Of a stretch of 64,000 nt of DNA, positions 54,442 through 64,000 are shown piece after piece. The first letter of the stretch is position 1; every line of letters begins with the position of its first letter. This stretch comes from Janthinobacterium sp. FW305-129 (GTDB lineage: Bacteria; Pseudomonadota; Gammaproteobacteria; Burkholderiales; Burkholderiaceae_D): contig NZ_JACYMM010000007.1 of assembly GCF_020858115.1 (NCBI RefSeq), forward strand, positions 184,803 to 248,802, read 5' to 3'. The position numbers and the translations under genes are program-made. The notes beneath the pieces are model-generated. The model ran no database searches. It was not told the DNA's origin and saw only the letters and a program-made list of their open reading frames with translations.

Positions 54442-56232
54442 ATGAACAACATACGCAATTTCTCCATCATCGCCCATATTGACCACGGTAAATCGACCCT
54501 GGCTGACCGCATCATTCAATTGTGCGGCGGCTTGTCCGACCGCGAGATGGAGGCGCAGGTGCTCGATTCGATGGATCTGGAGCGCGAGCGCGGCATTACC
54601 ATCAAGGCGCAAACGGCGGCCCTGCACTACAAGGCGCGCGATGGCCAGATCTACAACCTGAACCTGATCGATACGCCGGGCCACGTCGACTTCAGCTATG
54701 AAGTGTCGCGCTCGCTGTCGGCTTGCGAAGGCGCGCTGCTGGTGGTTGACGCATCGCAAGGCGTGGAAGCGCAAACCGTGGCCAACTGCTACACGGCGCT
54801 GGACCTGGGCGTGGAAGTGGTGCCCGTGCTGAACAAGATCGACTTGCCGAACGCGGATCCTCCGAGCGCCATTGCCGAGATCGAAGACGTGATCGGCATC
54901 GACGCGGGCGACGCCGTGCATTGCTCGGCCAAGACGGGCTTCGGCGTGCTGGACGTGCTCGAGCAACTGATCGTCAAGGTGCCGCCGCCGAAGGGCGACC
55001 CCGATGCGCCGCTGCAGGCGCTGATCGTCGACTCCTGGTATGACGCCTATGTGGGCGTGGTCATGCTGGTGCGCGTGATCAACGGCACCCTGAAGCCGAA
55101 AGACAAGATCCGCCTGATGGCCACCGATTCGGTGCAGCTGGTGGAAGACATCGGCGTCTTTTCGCCCCGTTCGCAATCCTTGCCGCAACTCTCCGCTGGC
55201 CAGGTGGGCTTCATCATCGCCGGCATTAAGGAATTGAAGGCGGCGAAAGTGGGCGATACGGTCACCCTGGCCAACCGTCCTGCCGCCGCGCCATTGCCTG
55301 GCTTCAAGGAAGTGCAGCCGCAAGTGTTCGCCGGCCTGTTCCCGGTGGAAGCGAACCAGTACGACGCGCTGCGCGACTCGCTGGAAAAGCTGAAACTGAA
55401 CGACGCTGCCCTGATGTACGAGCCGGAAGTGTCGCAGGCGCTGGGCTTCGGCTTCCGCTGCGGCTTCCTGGGCTTGCTGCACATGGAAATCGTGCAGGAA
55501 CGCCTCGAGCGCGAATTCGACATGGACCTGATCACCACGGCGCCTACCGTCGTGTACGAAGTGATCCAGCGCGACGGCACCATGATCAACGTCGACAATC
55601 CGTCGAAGATGCCCGATCCGTCGCGCATCGAGGAAGTGCGCGAGCCTATCGTCACGGTCAATCTGTACATGCCGCAGGAATACGTGGGCTCCGTGATTAC
55701 CTTGTGTATCGGCAAGCGCGGCATCCAGATGGACATGAGCTACCACGGCCGCCAGGTCAAGCTCGTGTATGAAATGCCGATGGCCGAGATCGTGCTGGAC
55801 TTCTTCGACCGCCTGAAATCGACGTCGCGCGGCTATGCCTCGATGGATTACGAGTTCAAGGAATACCGCGCGGCCGACGTGGTCAAGGTCGACATGCTGA
55901 TCAACAGCGAAAAAGTCGATGCGCTGGCCATCATCGTCCACCGTTCGAACAGCCAGTACCGTGGCCGCCAGGTGGCCGCCAAGATGCGCGAACTGATCCC
56001 GCGCCAGATGTTCGACGTAGCGATTCAGGCGACCATCGGCGCGAACATCATTTCGCGCGAGAACGTGAAAGCCTTGCGCAAGAACGTCTTGGCCAAGTGC
56101 TATGGCGGCGACATCAGCCGCAAGAAGAAATTGCTGGAAAAACAAAAAGCGGGTAAGAAACGCATGAAGCAAGTGGGTTCCGTGGAGATCCCGCAAGAAG
56201 CATTCCTGGCAATTTTACAAGTGGACGGTTAA
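54442..56232 (+). CDS. lepA: Translation elongation factor 4
   Basis: A 596-residue LepA/EF-4. GTPase with [14 protein letters not shown], the switch region [28 protein letters not shown]; then EF-G-like domains II, III and V and the LepA-specific C-terminal domain ([32 protein letters not shown]). It acts on stalled or mis-translocated ribosomes and in ribosome biogenesis. The ATG has almost no Shine-Dalgarno (TTAGTTA), suggesting low expression. lepB starts 3 bp after the stop. Confidence 0.97.
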   Translation: MNNIRNFSIIAHIDHGKSTLADRIIQLCGGLSDREMEAQVLDSMDLERERGITIKAQTAALHYKARDGQIYNLNLIDTPGHVDFSYEVSRSLSACEGALLVVDASQGVEAQTVANCYTALDLGVEVVPVLNKIDLPNADPPSAIAEIEDVIGIDAGDAVHCSAKTGFGVLDVLEQLIVKVPPPKGDPDAPLQALIVDSWYDAYVGVVMLVRVINGTLKPKDKIRLMATDSVQLVEDIGVFSPRSQSLPQLSAGQVGFIIAGIKELKAAKVGDTVTLANRPAAAPLPGFKEVQPQVFAGLFPVEANQYDALRDSLEKLKLNDAALMYEPEVSQALGFGFRCGFLGLLHMEIVQERLEREFDMDLITTAPTVVYEVIQRDGTMINVDNPSKMPDPSRIEEVREPIVTVNLYMPQEYVGSVITLCIGKRGIQMDMSYHGRQVKLVYEMPMAEIVLDFFDRLKSTSRGYASMDYEFKEYRAADVVKVDMLINSEKVDALAIIVHRSNSQYRGRQVAAKMRELIPRQMFDVAIQATIGANIISRENVKALRKNVLAKCYGGDISRKKKLLEKQKAGKKRMKQVGSVEIPQEAFLAILQVDG

Positions 56233-56235
56233 TAC

Positions 56236-57153
56236 ATGAACCTGCAAGTGATTTTAGGAAATTTCGCTTTAATCCTGTTCGTGCTGATGGTGTTGACGGG
56301 CCTGGTCTGGTGCCTGGATGTGTTTTATCTGTCCAAGCAGCGCCGCAAGGCGGCCGACCTTGCCCTGGCCGAGTTCGATGCGCGCCAGTCCAAGCTGGCC
56401 GCCGAGGGCATCAAGTCCGATGCGGGCGGCAGCCGCGCCACCATCGAGGCAGCGCTGTTGCGCCAGCCGACCTGGGTCGAGTATTCGGGCAGCTTCTTCC
56501 CCGTCATCGCCCTGGTGTTCTGCCTGCGTTCGTTTTTGTACGAGCCGTTCAAGATCCCGTCGAGCTCGATGGTGCCGACCTTGCTGGTCGGTGACTTGAT
56601 CCTGGTCAACAAGTTCACCTATGGCATTCGTTTGCCGATCGTCAACAAGCGCATCATTGAAGTCAACGATCCGCAGCGCGGCGACGTGATGGTGTTCAAG
56701 TACCCGAAAGATATGTCGCAAGACTATATCAAGCGCGTGATCGGTGTGCCCGGTGATAAAATCACCTATGAAAACAAGCGTTTGACGGTCAACGGCAAGG
56801 AAGTGCAGTACACGCCGCTGGACGACTACCTCGATGACGAAAGCACGGTCTACCACAAGCAGCTGGAAGAAAACCTGACGGGCGTGAGCCACCGCATCCT
56901 CAACGACGAGCCTGCTCCCACGTTGAACTTGCGCGAAGTCAAGGATTTCCCGCACAAGGAGGCGTGCAACTACAACGAAGACGGCTTTACGTGTGTAGTG
57001 CCACAAGGCAATTATTTCATGATGGGCGATAACCGCGACAATAGCGCGGACAGCCGCTACTGGGGCTTCGTGCCGAACGAAAACATCGTCGGCAAGGCTT
57101 TCCTCGTATGGATGAACTTCAGCAACCCGAAAAGAGTGGGCGGCATCCATTAA
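56236..57153 (+). CDS. lepB: Signal peptidase I
   Basis: A 305-residue type I signal peptidase with two N-terminal membrane segments (about 5-30 and 85-105). Catalytic Ser111 in SSSMVPTL and Lys166 in YIKRVIGVPGD, and the box E segment GDNRDNSADSRYWGFVP. It cleaves Sec/Tat signal peptides at the periplasmic face, so it processes exported proteins such as the M16 protease, MltD and MucD encoded in this window. The short 3-bp gap to lepA indicates coupling. Confidence 0.97.
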   Translation: MNLQVILGNFALILFVLMVLTGLVWCLDVFYLSKQRRKAADLALAEFDARQSKLAAEGIKSDAGGSRATIEAALLRQPTWVEYSGSFFPVIALVFCLRSFLYEPFKIPSSSMVPTLLVGDLILVNKFTYGIRLPIVNKRIIEVNDPQRGDVMVFKYPKDMSQDYIKRVIGVPGDKITYENKRLTVNGKEVQYTPLDDYLDDESTVYHKQLEENLTGVSHRILNDEPAPTLNLREVKDFPHKEACNYNEDGFTCVVPQGNYFMMGDNRDNSADSRYWGFVPNENIVGKAFLVWMNFSNPKRVGGIH

Positions 57154-57240
57154 GTCTTTCTTGCATGTAATACCCATGGCTGCCGCGCCGATCCCCCGCG
57201 CGGCGGCCAGCCGAATCAATCAGATGACACAGAAACAATA

Positions 57241-58056
57241 ATGAATCTTCAGCTATTGCAAACCCGTTTAGGCTATACGTTCCAGGATGCTGGCCTGTTG
57301 CAGCAAGCCTTGACGCATCGTAGCCACAGCAGTTTGCATAACGAGCGGCTGGAATTCCTCGGCGACTCCATCCTCAACTGCGTGGTCGCTTCCATCCTGT
57401 ACGAACGCTTCAAGACCATCGACGAGGGCGATTTGTCGCGCCTGCGCGCCAACCTGGTGAAACAGCAGTCGCTGTATGAAATCGCGCAAAAGCTGGAATT
57501 GTCGCAATTCCTGCGCCTGGGCGAAGGCGAACTGAAATCGGGCGGCTTCCGCCGTCCATCGATCCTCGCCGACACGCTGGAAGCCTTGCTGGGCGCGATT
57601 TTCCTCGACACGGGTTTCGATGCCGCCAGCACGGTGATCCGCGCGTTCTACATCCCCATCCTCGACTCGGTCGATCCGCAAACCCTGGGCAAGGATGCCA
57701 AGACCCTGCTGCAGGAATTTTTGCAAAGCAAGAAAATTTCGCTGCCACAGTACAACGTGGTGGCCACCCATGGCGCCGCCCACAGCCAGGAATTCGAGAT
57801 CGAATGCCTGGTGCCGAAATTGAACATCCAGGTCTACGGCCGTGGCGGAAGCCGCCGCGCCGGTGAGCAAGCCGCCGCCAAACTGGCGCTGGACGTGGCC
57901 GAGCAGGCACTGTTGAAGTCGCCTGCCGCCAGCCGCAAGCCCAAACCGCGCGCCGCCCAGCTCAAGCTGGCCGGCATTGCCACCATCCAGAGCGACGACG
58001 CACAAGCTCCAGCAGCCCCGGCGATCGCCGCTCACACTAAACAGAATCGACACTAG
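57241..58056 (+). CDS. rnc: Ribonuclease III
   Basis: A 271-residue RNase III. Signature [12 protein letters not shown] (metal-binding Glu/Asp) near the N-terminus, [19 protein letters not shown] containing the second acidic pair, then a dsRNA-binding domain about 155-225 ([19 protein letters not shown]...; [19 protein letters not shown]). A 45-residue Pro/Ala/Lys tail goes beyond the usual 226-240 aa. It processes rRNA and mRNA; era overlaps its transcript and starts 2 bp later. Confidence 0.96.
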   Translation: MNLQLLQTRLGYTFQDAGLLQQALTHRSHSSLHNERLEFLGDSILNCVVASILYERFKTIDEGDLSRLRANLVKQQSLYEIAQKLELSQFLRLGEGELKSGGFRRPSILADTLEALLGAIFLDTGFDAASTVIRAFYIPILDSVDPQTLGKDAKTLLQEFLQSKKISLPQYNVVATHGAAHSQEFEIECLVPKLNIQVYGRGGSRRAGEQAAAKLALDVAEQALLKSPAASRKPKPRAAQLKLAGIATIQSDDAQAPAAPAIAAHTKQNRH

Positions 58057-58057
58057 C

Positions 58058-58960
58058 ATGACAGCCACCAAAATGCCCGACAACTTCCGCTGCGGCTATA
58101 TCGCCATCGTGGGCCGCCCCAACGTGGGCAAATCGACCCTGATGAACGTGCTGATCGGCGCGAAGGTCAGCATCACTTCGCGCAAGGCGCAAACGACGCG
58201 CCACCGCATCACGGGCATCCAGACGCTGCCGGACGCGCAATTCATCTACGTCGACACGCCCGGCTTCCAGACGCGTCATTCGAACGCGCTGAACAAGACG
58301 CTGAACAAGACGGTGACGAACACACTGATTTCCTCGGACGTGATTTTGTACGTGATCGAGGCGGGCACCTTCGGCCCGGCCGACCAGCAAGTGATGGATC
58401 TGCTGCCGAAGGAAGTGCCATGCATCCTCGTCATCAACAAGTCCGACCGCGTCAAGGATAAGGCTGTATTGTTGCCGTTTGCGCAAAAGATCGCCGCCAT
58501 GCGCGACTTCGCCGCCATCGTGCCCGTCTCCGCCAAGCTGCATTTCCAGCTGGAAGGCTTGCAGAACGAAATCAAGCGTTTCCTGCCGGAAAACCAGCCC
58601 ATCTTTGGCCCGGACGACATCACGGACCGCAGCGAAAAATTCCTCGCCTCGGAAATCGTGCGCGAAAAACTGTTCCGTTTTGTCGGCGATGAACTGCCAT
58701 ACACGAGTACCGTCTTGATCGAGAAATTCGAGCAGGAAGGCGATTTGCGCCGCGTGTTCGCCGCCATCCTGGTCGAGCGCGATACGCACAAGTCCATGAT
58801 TATCGGCAACAAGGGCGCGCGCCTGAAGGAAGTCTCCACCCAGGCCCGCCTGGATATGGAAAAGCTGTTCGGCGGCCCCGTGTACCTGGAAATCTGGGTC
58901 AAGGTCAAGTCGGGCTGGGCCGACAACGAGGCGGGCTTGCGCGCCTACGGCTACGAGTAA
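58058..58960 (+). CDS. era: GTPase Era
   Basis: A 300-residue Era: G1 [13 protein letters not shown]2 [10 protein letters not shown]3 DTPGF, G4 NKSD, and the C-terminal KH domain ([22 protein letters not shown]). It assists 30S assembly by binding the 3' end of 16S rRNA. ATG at 58058 follows the rnc stop by 1 bp (TAGCATG), so translation is coupled; upstream in-frame starts lie inside rnc. ACAGAATCGAC carries a weak ribosome site. Confidence 0.96.
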   Translation: MTATKMPDNFRCGYIAIVGRPNVGKSTLMNVLIGAKVSITSRKAQTTRHRITGIQTLPDAQFIYVDTPGFQTRHSNALNKTLNKTVTNTLISSDVILYVIEAGTFGPADQQVMDLLPKEVPCILVINKSDRVKDKAVLLPFAQKIAAMRDFAAIVPVSAKLHFQLEGLQNEIKRFLPENQPIFGPDDITDRSEKFLASEIVREKLFRFVGDELPYTSTVLIEKFEQEGDLRRVFAAILVERDTHKSMIIGNKGARLKEVSTQARLDMEKLFGGPVYLEIWVKVKSGWADNEAGLRAYGYE

Positions 58961-58988
58961 TCGGCAACCCGGGGGCGACGCTACACGC

Positions 58989-59825
58989 ATGAGCACCACC
59001 ACGCCAGCGCAGCCTGATTTCGCGCCAGCTTCACTCGCCGCCTCCACGCCGGCGGCCATCGCGCCGCCGGCCGTACCTCCCACAGCGCCAAGGCGCAGCC
59101 GTCCGCCCGCGCGCGACGGCCGCATCGCGGGCCAGCCCGCCTTCGTGCTGCACAGCTACCCGCATAAAGAAACCAGCCTCATCGTCGACGTGTTTACGCG
59201 CGAGTACGGCCGCATCGCGCTCGTTGCCAAGGGCGCCAAGCGCCCCCATTCGCAGTTGCGCGGCGTGCTGCAGACGTTCCAGCCGCTGCAGGCGGGCTGG
59301 ACGGGCAAATCCGAGCTGCGCATCCTGACGGGCGCCGAATGGGTGGGCGGCATGTTGCCGCTGGAAAAGACCGCCTTGCTGTGCGGCTTCTATCTGAACG
59401 AATTGCTCGTCAAACTGCTGGCGCGCGATGACCCGCATCCCGTGCTGTTCGACCACTACGTTGCTACCTTGAATCAACTGGCGCACAATGAGCCGCCGCC
59501 CATCGTGCTGCGCAAGTTCGAGCGCGCCCTGCTCAAGGAAACGGGCGTGGCGGCCGACCTGACGCGCTGCACGGGCACGCGCCAGGCCGTCGAGGCAGGG
59601 CAGGTGTACGTGGTCGACCCGGAACGGGGGCCGCGCCCGGCGCGCGCCAGCGACGCCTGGCCGAAAATCACGGGCAAGACCCTGCTCGACATGGAGCGCG
59701 AAGATTATCTTGACGTGGCCACGCAGGCGCAAAGCAAGCTGCTGATGCGTTTTTTGCTGGCCCATCAACTGGGTGGCGCCACCTTGAATACGCGCCAGAT
59801 ACTGATCGATTTAATGCAGCTGTAG
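58989..59825 (+). CDS. recO: DNA repair protein RecO
   Basis: A 278-residue RecO. An Ala/Pro-rich 45-residue N-terminal extension precedes the OB fold ([36 protein letters not shown]), then [29 protein letters not shown] and the helical C-terminal domain. It loads RecA onto SSB-coated DNA together with RecR. It lies directly between era and pdxJ, as usual. The zinc-finger cysteines present in some RecO proteins are not seen. Start at 58989 keeps the extension; an internal start would remove it. Confidence 0.93.
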   Translation: MSTTTPAQPDFAPASLAASTPAAIAPPAVPPTAPRRSRPPARDGRIAGQPAFVLHSYPHKETSLIVDVFTREYGRIALVAKGAKRPHSQLRGVLQTFQPLQAGWTGKSELRILTGAEWVGGMLPLEKTALLCGFYLNELLVKLLARDDPHPVLFDHYVATLNQLAHNEPPPIVLRKFERALLKETGVAADLTRCTGTRQAVEAGQVYVVDPERGPRPARASDAWPKITGKTLLDMEREDYLDVATQAQSKLLMRFLLAHQLGGATLNTRQILIDLMQL

Positions 59826-59867
59826 CGCTGGATTGTTGCGCTACGGCACTTTACGGATACCATCACT

Positions 59868-60629
59868 ATGAGCTTTTTGCAGCCTTCCGGCCCCGTCATC
59901 GACCTGGGTGTCAATATCGACCACGTGGCCACCTTGCGCAATGCGCGCGGCACCGCCTACCCGGACCCGATCCGCGCAGCCCTGCTGGCCGAACAGGCGG
60001 GCGCCGACGCCATCACCCTGCATTTGCGCGAAGACCGCCGCCACATCAAGGATGCGGACGTCATCGCCATCGCGCCGCAATTACTGACGCGCATGAACCT
60101 GGAAGCGGCCGTAACGGCCGAGATGATCGACTTCGCCTGCCGCATCAAGCCTGCCGACGTGTGCCTGGTGCCGGAAAAACGCACGGAAGTGACGACCGAG
60201 GGCGGCCTGGACGTGGTGCGCTACTTCAAGGAAGTGCAGGCTGCCGTCAAACAATTGCAGGGCGAGGGCATCCGCGTGAGCCTGTTCATCGATGCCGACG
60301 AGCAGCAGATCGCCGCCGCCGCCGAGCTCGGTGCGCCCGTGATCGAGCTGCATACGGGCCGCTACGCCGATACGGCAGGCGCCGAGCAGCAGGCTGAACT
60401 GGAACGCATCAAGGCTGGCGTGCTGTTCGGCGTGGGGCGCGGCCTGAAGGTCAACGCGGGCCACGGCTTGCATTACACCAACGTGCAGGCGATCGCTGCC
60501 ATTCCCGATATTGCCGAATTGAACATCGGCCACGCCATCGTCGCCCATGCCGTGTTCGTCGGCTGGGAAAACGCCGTGCGCGAAATGAAGGCCATCATGG
60601 TGGCCACGCGCCTGGCTGGTAAAGCATAA
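59868..60629 (+). CDS. pdxJ: Pyridoxine 5'-phosphate synthase
   Basis: A 253-residue Pdx[92 protein letters not shown] and [21 protein letters not shown] are all conserved. It condenses 1-deoxy-xylulose 5-phosphate with 3-amino-1-hydroxyacetone 1-phosphate to form pyridoxine 5'-phosphate. It sits between recO and acpS in the typical operon. Confidence 0.97.
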   Translation: MSFLQPSGPVIDLGVNIDHVATLRNARGTAYPDPIRAALLAEQAGADAITLHLREDRRHIKDADVIAIAPQLLTRMNLEAAVTAEMIDFACRIKPADVCLVPEKRTEVTTEGGLDVVRYFKEVQAAVKQLQGEGIRVSLFIDADEQQIAAAAELGAPVIELHTGRYADTAGAEQQAELERIKAGVLFGVGRGLKVNAGHGLHYTNVQAIAAIPDIAELNIGHAIVAHAVFVGWENAVREMKAIMVATRLAGKA

Positions 60630-60650
60630 GCGCGTACAAGGGAGAGCGCC

Positions 60651-61052
60651 ATGATCTACGGCATCGGCACCGATATCTGCAAGATTCCCCGCATCGAGGC
60701 GGCCCTGGCGCGCCATGGCGAACGTTTCGCGCAGAAAATACTGGGGCCGCAGGAGCTGGAGAAATTCCGCGCCCGCAGCGCCAAGAACGCCGTGCGCGGC
60801 GTGCGTTTCCTGGCCACCCGCTTTGCGGCCAAGGAGGCGTTTTCCAAGGCCATCGGCCTGGGCTTGCGCATGCCGATGACCTGGCCCGCCGCGCAGATGC
60901 TGAACCACCCCAGCGGCAAGCCGATGATCGTCTGCAGCGGCGTGCTGGCGGAATTCATGGAAAAAAACCGGCTGAGCGCGCAAGTGACGATCAGCGATGA
61001 AGAAGAATATGCGGTCGCGTTCGTGATCGTGGAGCAAGCAGTGCAAGAATGA
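60651..61052 (+). CDS. acpS: Holo-[acyl-carrier-protein] synthase
   Basis: A 133-residue Acp[17 protein letters not shown] at the start, [20 protein letters not shown] (the WSAKEA-type Mg/CoA site) and [15 protein letters not shown]. It transfers 4'-phosphopantetheine from CoA to Ser37 of AcpP, whose gene is 12 kb upstream. GGGAGAGCGCC precedes the ATG. It follows pdxJ by 21 bp and precedes uvrC by 7 bp. Confidence 0.96.
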   Translation: MIYGIGTDICKIPRIEAALARHGERFAQKILGPQELEKFRARSAKNAVRGVRFLATRFAAKEAFSKAIGLGLRMPMTWPAAQMLNHPSGKPMIVCSGVLAEFMEKNRLSAQVTISDEEEYAVAFVIVEQAVQE

Positions 61053-61059
61053 GCCAGCA

Positions 61060-62940
61060 ATGACCGAAGCAAGCCCAGAATCTTCCTTGGCGGAAACGCC
61101 ACCCGACCCGCGCGCGCAGGTGCTGGCCACCGTCGCCAAGCTGCCGAACTTGCCCGGCGTGTACCGCTATTTCGACGCCGCCGATAAGGTGTTGTACGTC
61201 GGCAAGGCGCGCGACCTGAAAAAGCGCGTCTCCAGCTATTTCCAGAAAAACCTGGCCAGCCCCCGCATCGCCATGATGGTCGAGCGCATCGCGCGCCTGG
61301 AAACGACGGTCACGCACAGCGAAGCGGAAGCGCTGATCCTGGAAAACAACTTGATCAAGGCGCTGCAGCCGCGCTACAACATCCTGTTCCGCGACGACAA
61401 GTCGTATCCGTATCTGAAAATCACCAACGGCGATGCGCCGCGCATGGTGTATTACCGGGGGGCGGTGGACAAGAAGAACCAGTATTTCGGGCCGTTCCCC
61501 AGTTCCTGGGCCGTCAAGGAATCGATGCAGATCCTGCAAAAGGTGTTTTTGATCCGCACCTGCGAGGACAGCGTGTACGCGAACCGCACGCGGCCCTGCC
61601 TGCTGCACCAGATCGGCCGCTGCAGCGCGCCGTGCGTGGACCTGATCAGCAAGGAAGACTACAAGAACGACGTGGAAAACGCGGCGCGTTTCCTGCGCGG
61701 GCGCCAGAGCGAAGTGCTGGCCGACCTGGAAAAGAAGATGCACGCGTTTGCCGCCGAGCTGAAATTCGAGCAGGCCGTGGTGGTGCGCAACCAGATTGCT
61801 TCGCTGTCGCGCGTGCTGCACCAGCAGAGCATGGAAACGACGGGCGACGCCGACGTCGACATCATCGCCGTGCTGGTGCAGGGCGGGCGCGCCTGCGTCA
61901 ACCTGGCCATGGTGCGCGGCGGACGCCACCTGGGCGACCGCGCCTATTTCCCCAGCCAGCTCAGCGATGCGGCGGCGATTGCCGAAGAGCCGATCGAGGT
62001 GGAAGTGCTGGCCGCCTTCCTGGCCCAGCACTACACGGAAAAATTCATTCCCGGCACCCTGATCCTGAACATCGAATTCGACCAGCCGGCCCTGATGGTG
62101 GCGCTGATGGAGCAGTGCGGCCACCGCATCAACCTGATTTTCCAGCCGCAGGGGCAGCGCCGCCAGTGGCTTGAGCTGGCGCAAAAGGGCGCCGAGATTT
62201 CGCTGGCGCGCTTGCTGTCGGAGCAGGGCTCGCAGCAGTCGCGCACGCGGGCGCTGGCCGAAGCGCTGCGCCTGGAGACGGAAGACCTCGACAGCCTGCG
62301 CGTCGAGTGTTTCGACATCAGCCACACGCAGGGCGAGGCCACGCAGGCGTCGTGCGTGGTATTCCACCACCACGCCATGCAGAACGGCGAATACCGCCGC
62401 TACAACATCAACGACATCACGCCCGGCGACGATTACGCGGCCATGCGCCAGGTCCTGATGCGACGCTATGAAAAGGTGGCGAATGGCGACGGTGTGATGC
62501 CGGACGTGGTCTTGATCGACGGCGGCAAGGGACAGATCGAAATGGCGCGCCAGGTGTTTGCCGAACTGGGACTCGATATCAGCCTGATCGTCGGCGTGGC
62601 AAAAGGGGAGGGCAGAAAAGTTGGCCTGGAAACCCTGCTGTTCGTCGATGGCCGCGCGGCGCAGGAGCTGGGCAAGGAATCGGCGGCCCTGATGCTGATC
62701 GCGCAGATCCGCGACGAGGCGCACCGCTTCGCCATCACGGGCATGCGCGCCAAGCGGGCCAAGACGCGCCAGACCTCGCGTCTGGAAGAAATCGAAGGCA
62801 TCGGTGCCAAGCGCCGCCAGAAACTGCTGTCGCGCTTTGGCGGCTTGCGTGGCGTGGTCGACGCCAGCGTCGAGGATCTGATGTCGGTGGAGGGGATTTC
62901 CACGCAACTGGCGGAAGAAATCTACAAGCAGTTGCATTGA
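61060..62940 (+). CDS. uvrC: UvrABC system protein C
   Basis: A 626-residue UvrC. GIY-YIG nuclease domain ([31 protein letters not shown]), UVR domain ([30 protein letters not shown]), the RNase H-like C-terminal nuclease with [21 protein letters not shown] and [15 protein letters not shown], and terminal helix-hairpin-helix motifs ([28 protein letters not shown]). It makes both incisions in nucleotide-excision repair. The N-terminus [20 protein letters not shown] is longer than in E. coli. It is followed by an inverted repeat and then pgsA. Confidence 0.97.
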   Translation: MTEASPESSLAETPPDPRAQVLATVAKLPNLPGVYRYFDAADKVLYVGKARDLKKRVSSYFQKNLASPRIAMMVERIARLETTVTHSEAEALILENNLIKALQPRYNILFRDDKSYPYLKITNGDAPRMVYYRGAVDKKNQYFGPFPSSWAVKESMQILQKVFLIRTCEDSVYANRTRPCLLHQIGRCSAPCVDLISKEDYKNDVENAARFLRGRQSEVLADLEKKMHAFAAELKFEQAVVVRNQIASLSRVLHQQSMETTGDADVDIIAVLVQGGRACVNLAMVRGGRHLGDRAYFPSQLSDAAAIAEEPIEVEVLAAFLAQHYTEKFIPGTLILNIEFDQPALMVALMEQCGHRINLIFQPQGQRRQWLELAQKGAEISLARLLSEQGSQQSRTRALAEALRLETEDLDSLRVECFDISHTQGEATQASCVVFHHHAMQNGEYRRYNINDITPGDDYAAMRQVLMRRYEKVANGDGVMPDVVLIDGGKGQIEMARQVFAELGLDISLIVGVAKGEGRKVGLETLLFVDGRAAQELGKESAALMLIAQIRDEAHRFAITGMRAKRAKTRQTSRLEEIEGIGAKRRQKLLSRFGGLRGVVDASVEDLMSVEGISTQLAEEIYKQLH

Positions 62941-62948
62941 TGCATACA

Positions 62949-62981
62949 GGCCTGGTCCGGCGCTGCGGCAACCGGACTAGG
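62949..62981 (+). terminator. Hairpin after uvrC
   Basis: GCCTGGTCCGG pairs with CCGGACTAGGC (one mismatch, loop of 11), followed by TAATACC rather than a T-run. Weak terminator between uvrC and pgsA. Confidence 0.45.
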
Positions 62982-63065
62982 CTAATACCCCCGGGCCATG
63001 TAGACTAGTGGCGCTTTCTTCATACTTTCTTCATATTCAATTTACCCGTCGGCCGATTGCTTCTT

Positions 63066-63650
63066 ATGCCTTTTAATATTCCCATCCTTTTGACCTGGCT
63101 GCGCGTGGCCCTGATTCCGCTCGTCGTCGGCGTGTTTTACCTGCCGCCGTCGATGCTGCTGCACGGCGACCAGAACCTGGTCGCCACCCTGGTCTTCATC
63201 ATCGCTGCCGTCACGGACTGGTTCGACGGCTTCCTCGCGCGGCGCTGGAACCAGACCTCGGCCTTCGGCGCCTTCCTCGACCCCGTGGCCGACAAGCTGA
63301 TGGTGGCGGGCGCCTTGCTGGTGCTGGTGCAGCTGGACCGTGTCAATGCCGTGCTGGCCTTCATCATCATCGGCCGCGAAATCACCATTTCCGCCTTGCG
63401 CGAATGGATGGCGCAGATCGGCGCGTCGAAATCGGTGGCCGTCAGTTCGATCGGCAAGATCAAGACGGCCGCGCAAATGACGGCCATTCCCCTGCTGCTG
63501 TACCACGAAGTGATCTTCGGCGCGATCGACACCCATGTGTGGGGCGAGAAGCTGCTGTGGATCGCCTGCGTGCTGACGGTGTGGTCGATGTTCTATTACT
63601 TGCGCCTGGCATGGCCGCTCATTAAAGAAAAAGCGGGAAATTTGCACTAA
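63066..63650 (+). CDS. pgsA: CDP-diacylglycerol-glycerol-3-phosphate 3-phosphatidyltransferase
   Basis: A 194-residue integral membrane enzyme with the CDP-alcohol phosphotransferase motif DWFDGFLARRWNQTSAFGAFLDPVADK (D-x2-DG-x2-AR-x8-G-x3-D-x3-D pattern). The N-terminus NIPILLTWLRVALIPLVV is typical. It makes phosphatidylglycerol phosphate, the precursor of PG and cardiolipin. ATG at 63066 precedes PFNIPILLTWLR; an in-frame TTG at 63057 is the alternative. It is followed by two tRNA-Gly genes, a common gammaproteobacterial/betaproteobacterial order (uvrC-pgsA-tRNA). Confidence 0.96.
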   Translation: MPFNIPILLTWLRVALIPLVVGVFYLPPSMLLHGDQNLVATLVFIIAAVTDWFDGFLARRWNQTSAFGAFLDPVADKLMVAGALLVLVQLDRVNAVLAFIIIGREITISALREWMAQIGASKSVAVSSIGKIKTAAQMTAIPLLLYHEVIFGAIDTHVWGEKLLWIACVLTVWSMFYYLRLAWPLIKEKAGNLH

Positions 63651-63707
63651 GAATAAGCAGGCGGCTGCTTTATGCGGAATATTTTGCAAAAGACCAGATA
63701 TTGCCCG

Positions 63708-63735
63708 TTGACAGCCCCTGTAATCCCTCTATAAT
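63708..63735 (+). promoter_or_regulatory. Consensus promoter of the tRNA-Gly genes
   Basis: TTGACA (63708-63713), 16-bp spacer, TATAAT (63730-63735): both hexamers are perfect consensus. The start near 63742 is 14 bases before the first tRNA. The spacer is one base short of the optimum. Confidence 0.8.
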
Positions 63736-63755
63736 GCTGGCCTGTTGTTGATGAC

Positions 63756-63831
63756 GCGGGAGTAGCTCAGTTGGTAGAGCGCAACCTTGCCAAGGTTGAG
63801 GTCGAGAGTTCGAGACTCTTCTCCCGCTCCA
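63756..63831 (+). tRNA. tRNA-Gly (anticodon GCC)
   Basis: A 76-nt cloverleaf including encoded CCA. Acceptor GCGGGAG pairs with CTCCCGC; D-arm GCTC...GAGC, anticodon stem CAACC-TTGCCAA-GGTTG with anticodon GCC, T-arm GAGAG-TTCGAGA-CTCTT pairing except one G-U type position, discriminator U, CCA. Reads GGC/GGU codons, which are dominant in this GC-rich genome. Confidence 0.97.
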
Positions 63832-63923
63832 GTTTTCTGGATCGTGTCATAGGTAAAAACAGCAAATGCAGTAAAAAGTAGTACTGGCGATGTAGTAGAG
63901 CTTCTGATACAATGTTGTCCACT

Positions 63924-63999
63924 GCGGGAGTAGCTCAGTTGGTAGAGCGCAACCTTGCCAAGGTTGAGGTCGAGAGTTCGAGACTCTTCTCCCGCTCCA
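63924..63999 (+). tRNA. tRNA-Gly (anticodon GCC), second identical copy
   Basis: Base-for-base identical over its 76 nt to the tRNA at 63756, separated by 92 bp. TACAAT (63908-63913) could be a weak second promoter, but co-transcription from the strong promoter at 63708 is simpler. It ends one base before the window edge. Confidence 0.97.
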
Positions 64000-64000
64000 G

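Noticed and set aside
63756..63999. The tRNA repeats as an integration (attachment) site duplication
   Set aside because: Both copies are complete tRNA genes and no integrase or foreign DNA separates them; tandem duplication for dosage is simpler.

Overview
The window is GC-rich, gene-dense chromosomal DNA from a betaproteobacterium, most likely Oxalobacteraceae (Janthinobacterium/Massilia/Duganella type). The conserved right half has the gene order yceF-yceD-rpmF-plsX-fabH-fabD-fabG-acpP-fabF-rpoE-rseA-mucD-lepA-lepB-rnc-era-recO-pdxJ-acpS-uvrC-pgsA-tRNA-Gly, which is a Burkholderiales arrangement. The family assignment comes from protein resemblance and gene order read by eye, not from a database search. 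I saw no insertion sequence, prophage, CRISPR array, rRNA or replication origin.

Left part (1-16.4 kb): a LysR gene cut by the window edge lies divergent from a tartrate-dehydratase-like enolase-superfamily gene. Small metabolic and membrane genes and an RNA helicase follow. At 6.1-12.3 kb is a tightly coupled signalling operon: receiver-PAS, a small stand-alone domain, HDOD, PAS histidine kinase, and a receiver joined to a degenerate HD-GYP domain. The genes overlap by ATGA, and a second PAS histidine kinase converges on them with an overlapping stop. At 12.4-15.4 kb is an MCE/MlaE-type lipid-transport operon (permease, MCE protein, lipoprotein, small membrane protein) with no ATPase gene.

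Middle (15.4-42 kb): a LysR/MFS divergent pair; ribB under an FMN riboswitch; an M16 zinc protease; a chemoreceptor; an adjacent ThiF-like plus nitroreductase pair resembling a split MoeY; a PEP-CTERM protein with a good sigma-54 promoter match; several very small genes; a thioesterase; a second DEAD-box helicase; fabI; an MltD-type lytic transglycosylase; DUF1415/DUF1289/DUF1993 genes; an inverted-repeat-bounded intergenic element; a large PAS-GGDEF-EAL protein; an orphan molybdenum hydroxylase large subunit; a thioredoxin-like protein; and rlmJ.

Right part (42-64 kb): a near-complete fatty-acid synthesis cluster (plsX, fabH, fabD, fabG, acpP, fabF) behind yceD-rpmF. Next is the sigma-E envelope-stress locus, with a putative autoregulatory promoter, an unusually short RseA without a membrane segment, no rseB, and the MucD protease. 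Then come lepA-lepB-rnc-era-recO-pdxJ-acpS (translation, secretion, RNA processing, ribosome assembly, repair, PLP synthesis, ACP activation), uvrC, pgsA and two identical tRNA-Gly(GCC) genes. The region links membrane lipid synthesis (fab genes, plsX, acpP, acpS, pgsA) with envelope surveillance (rpoE, mucD, lepB).
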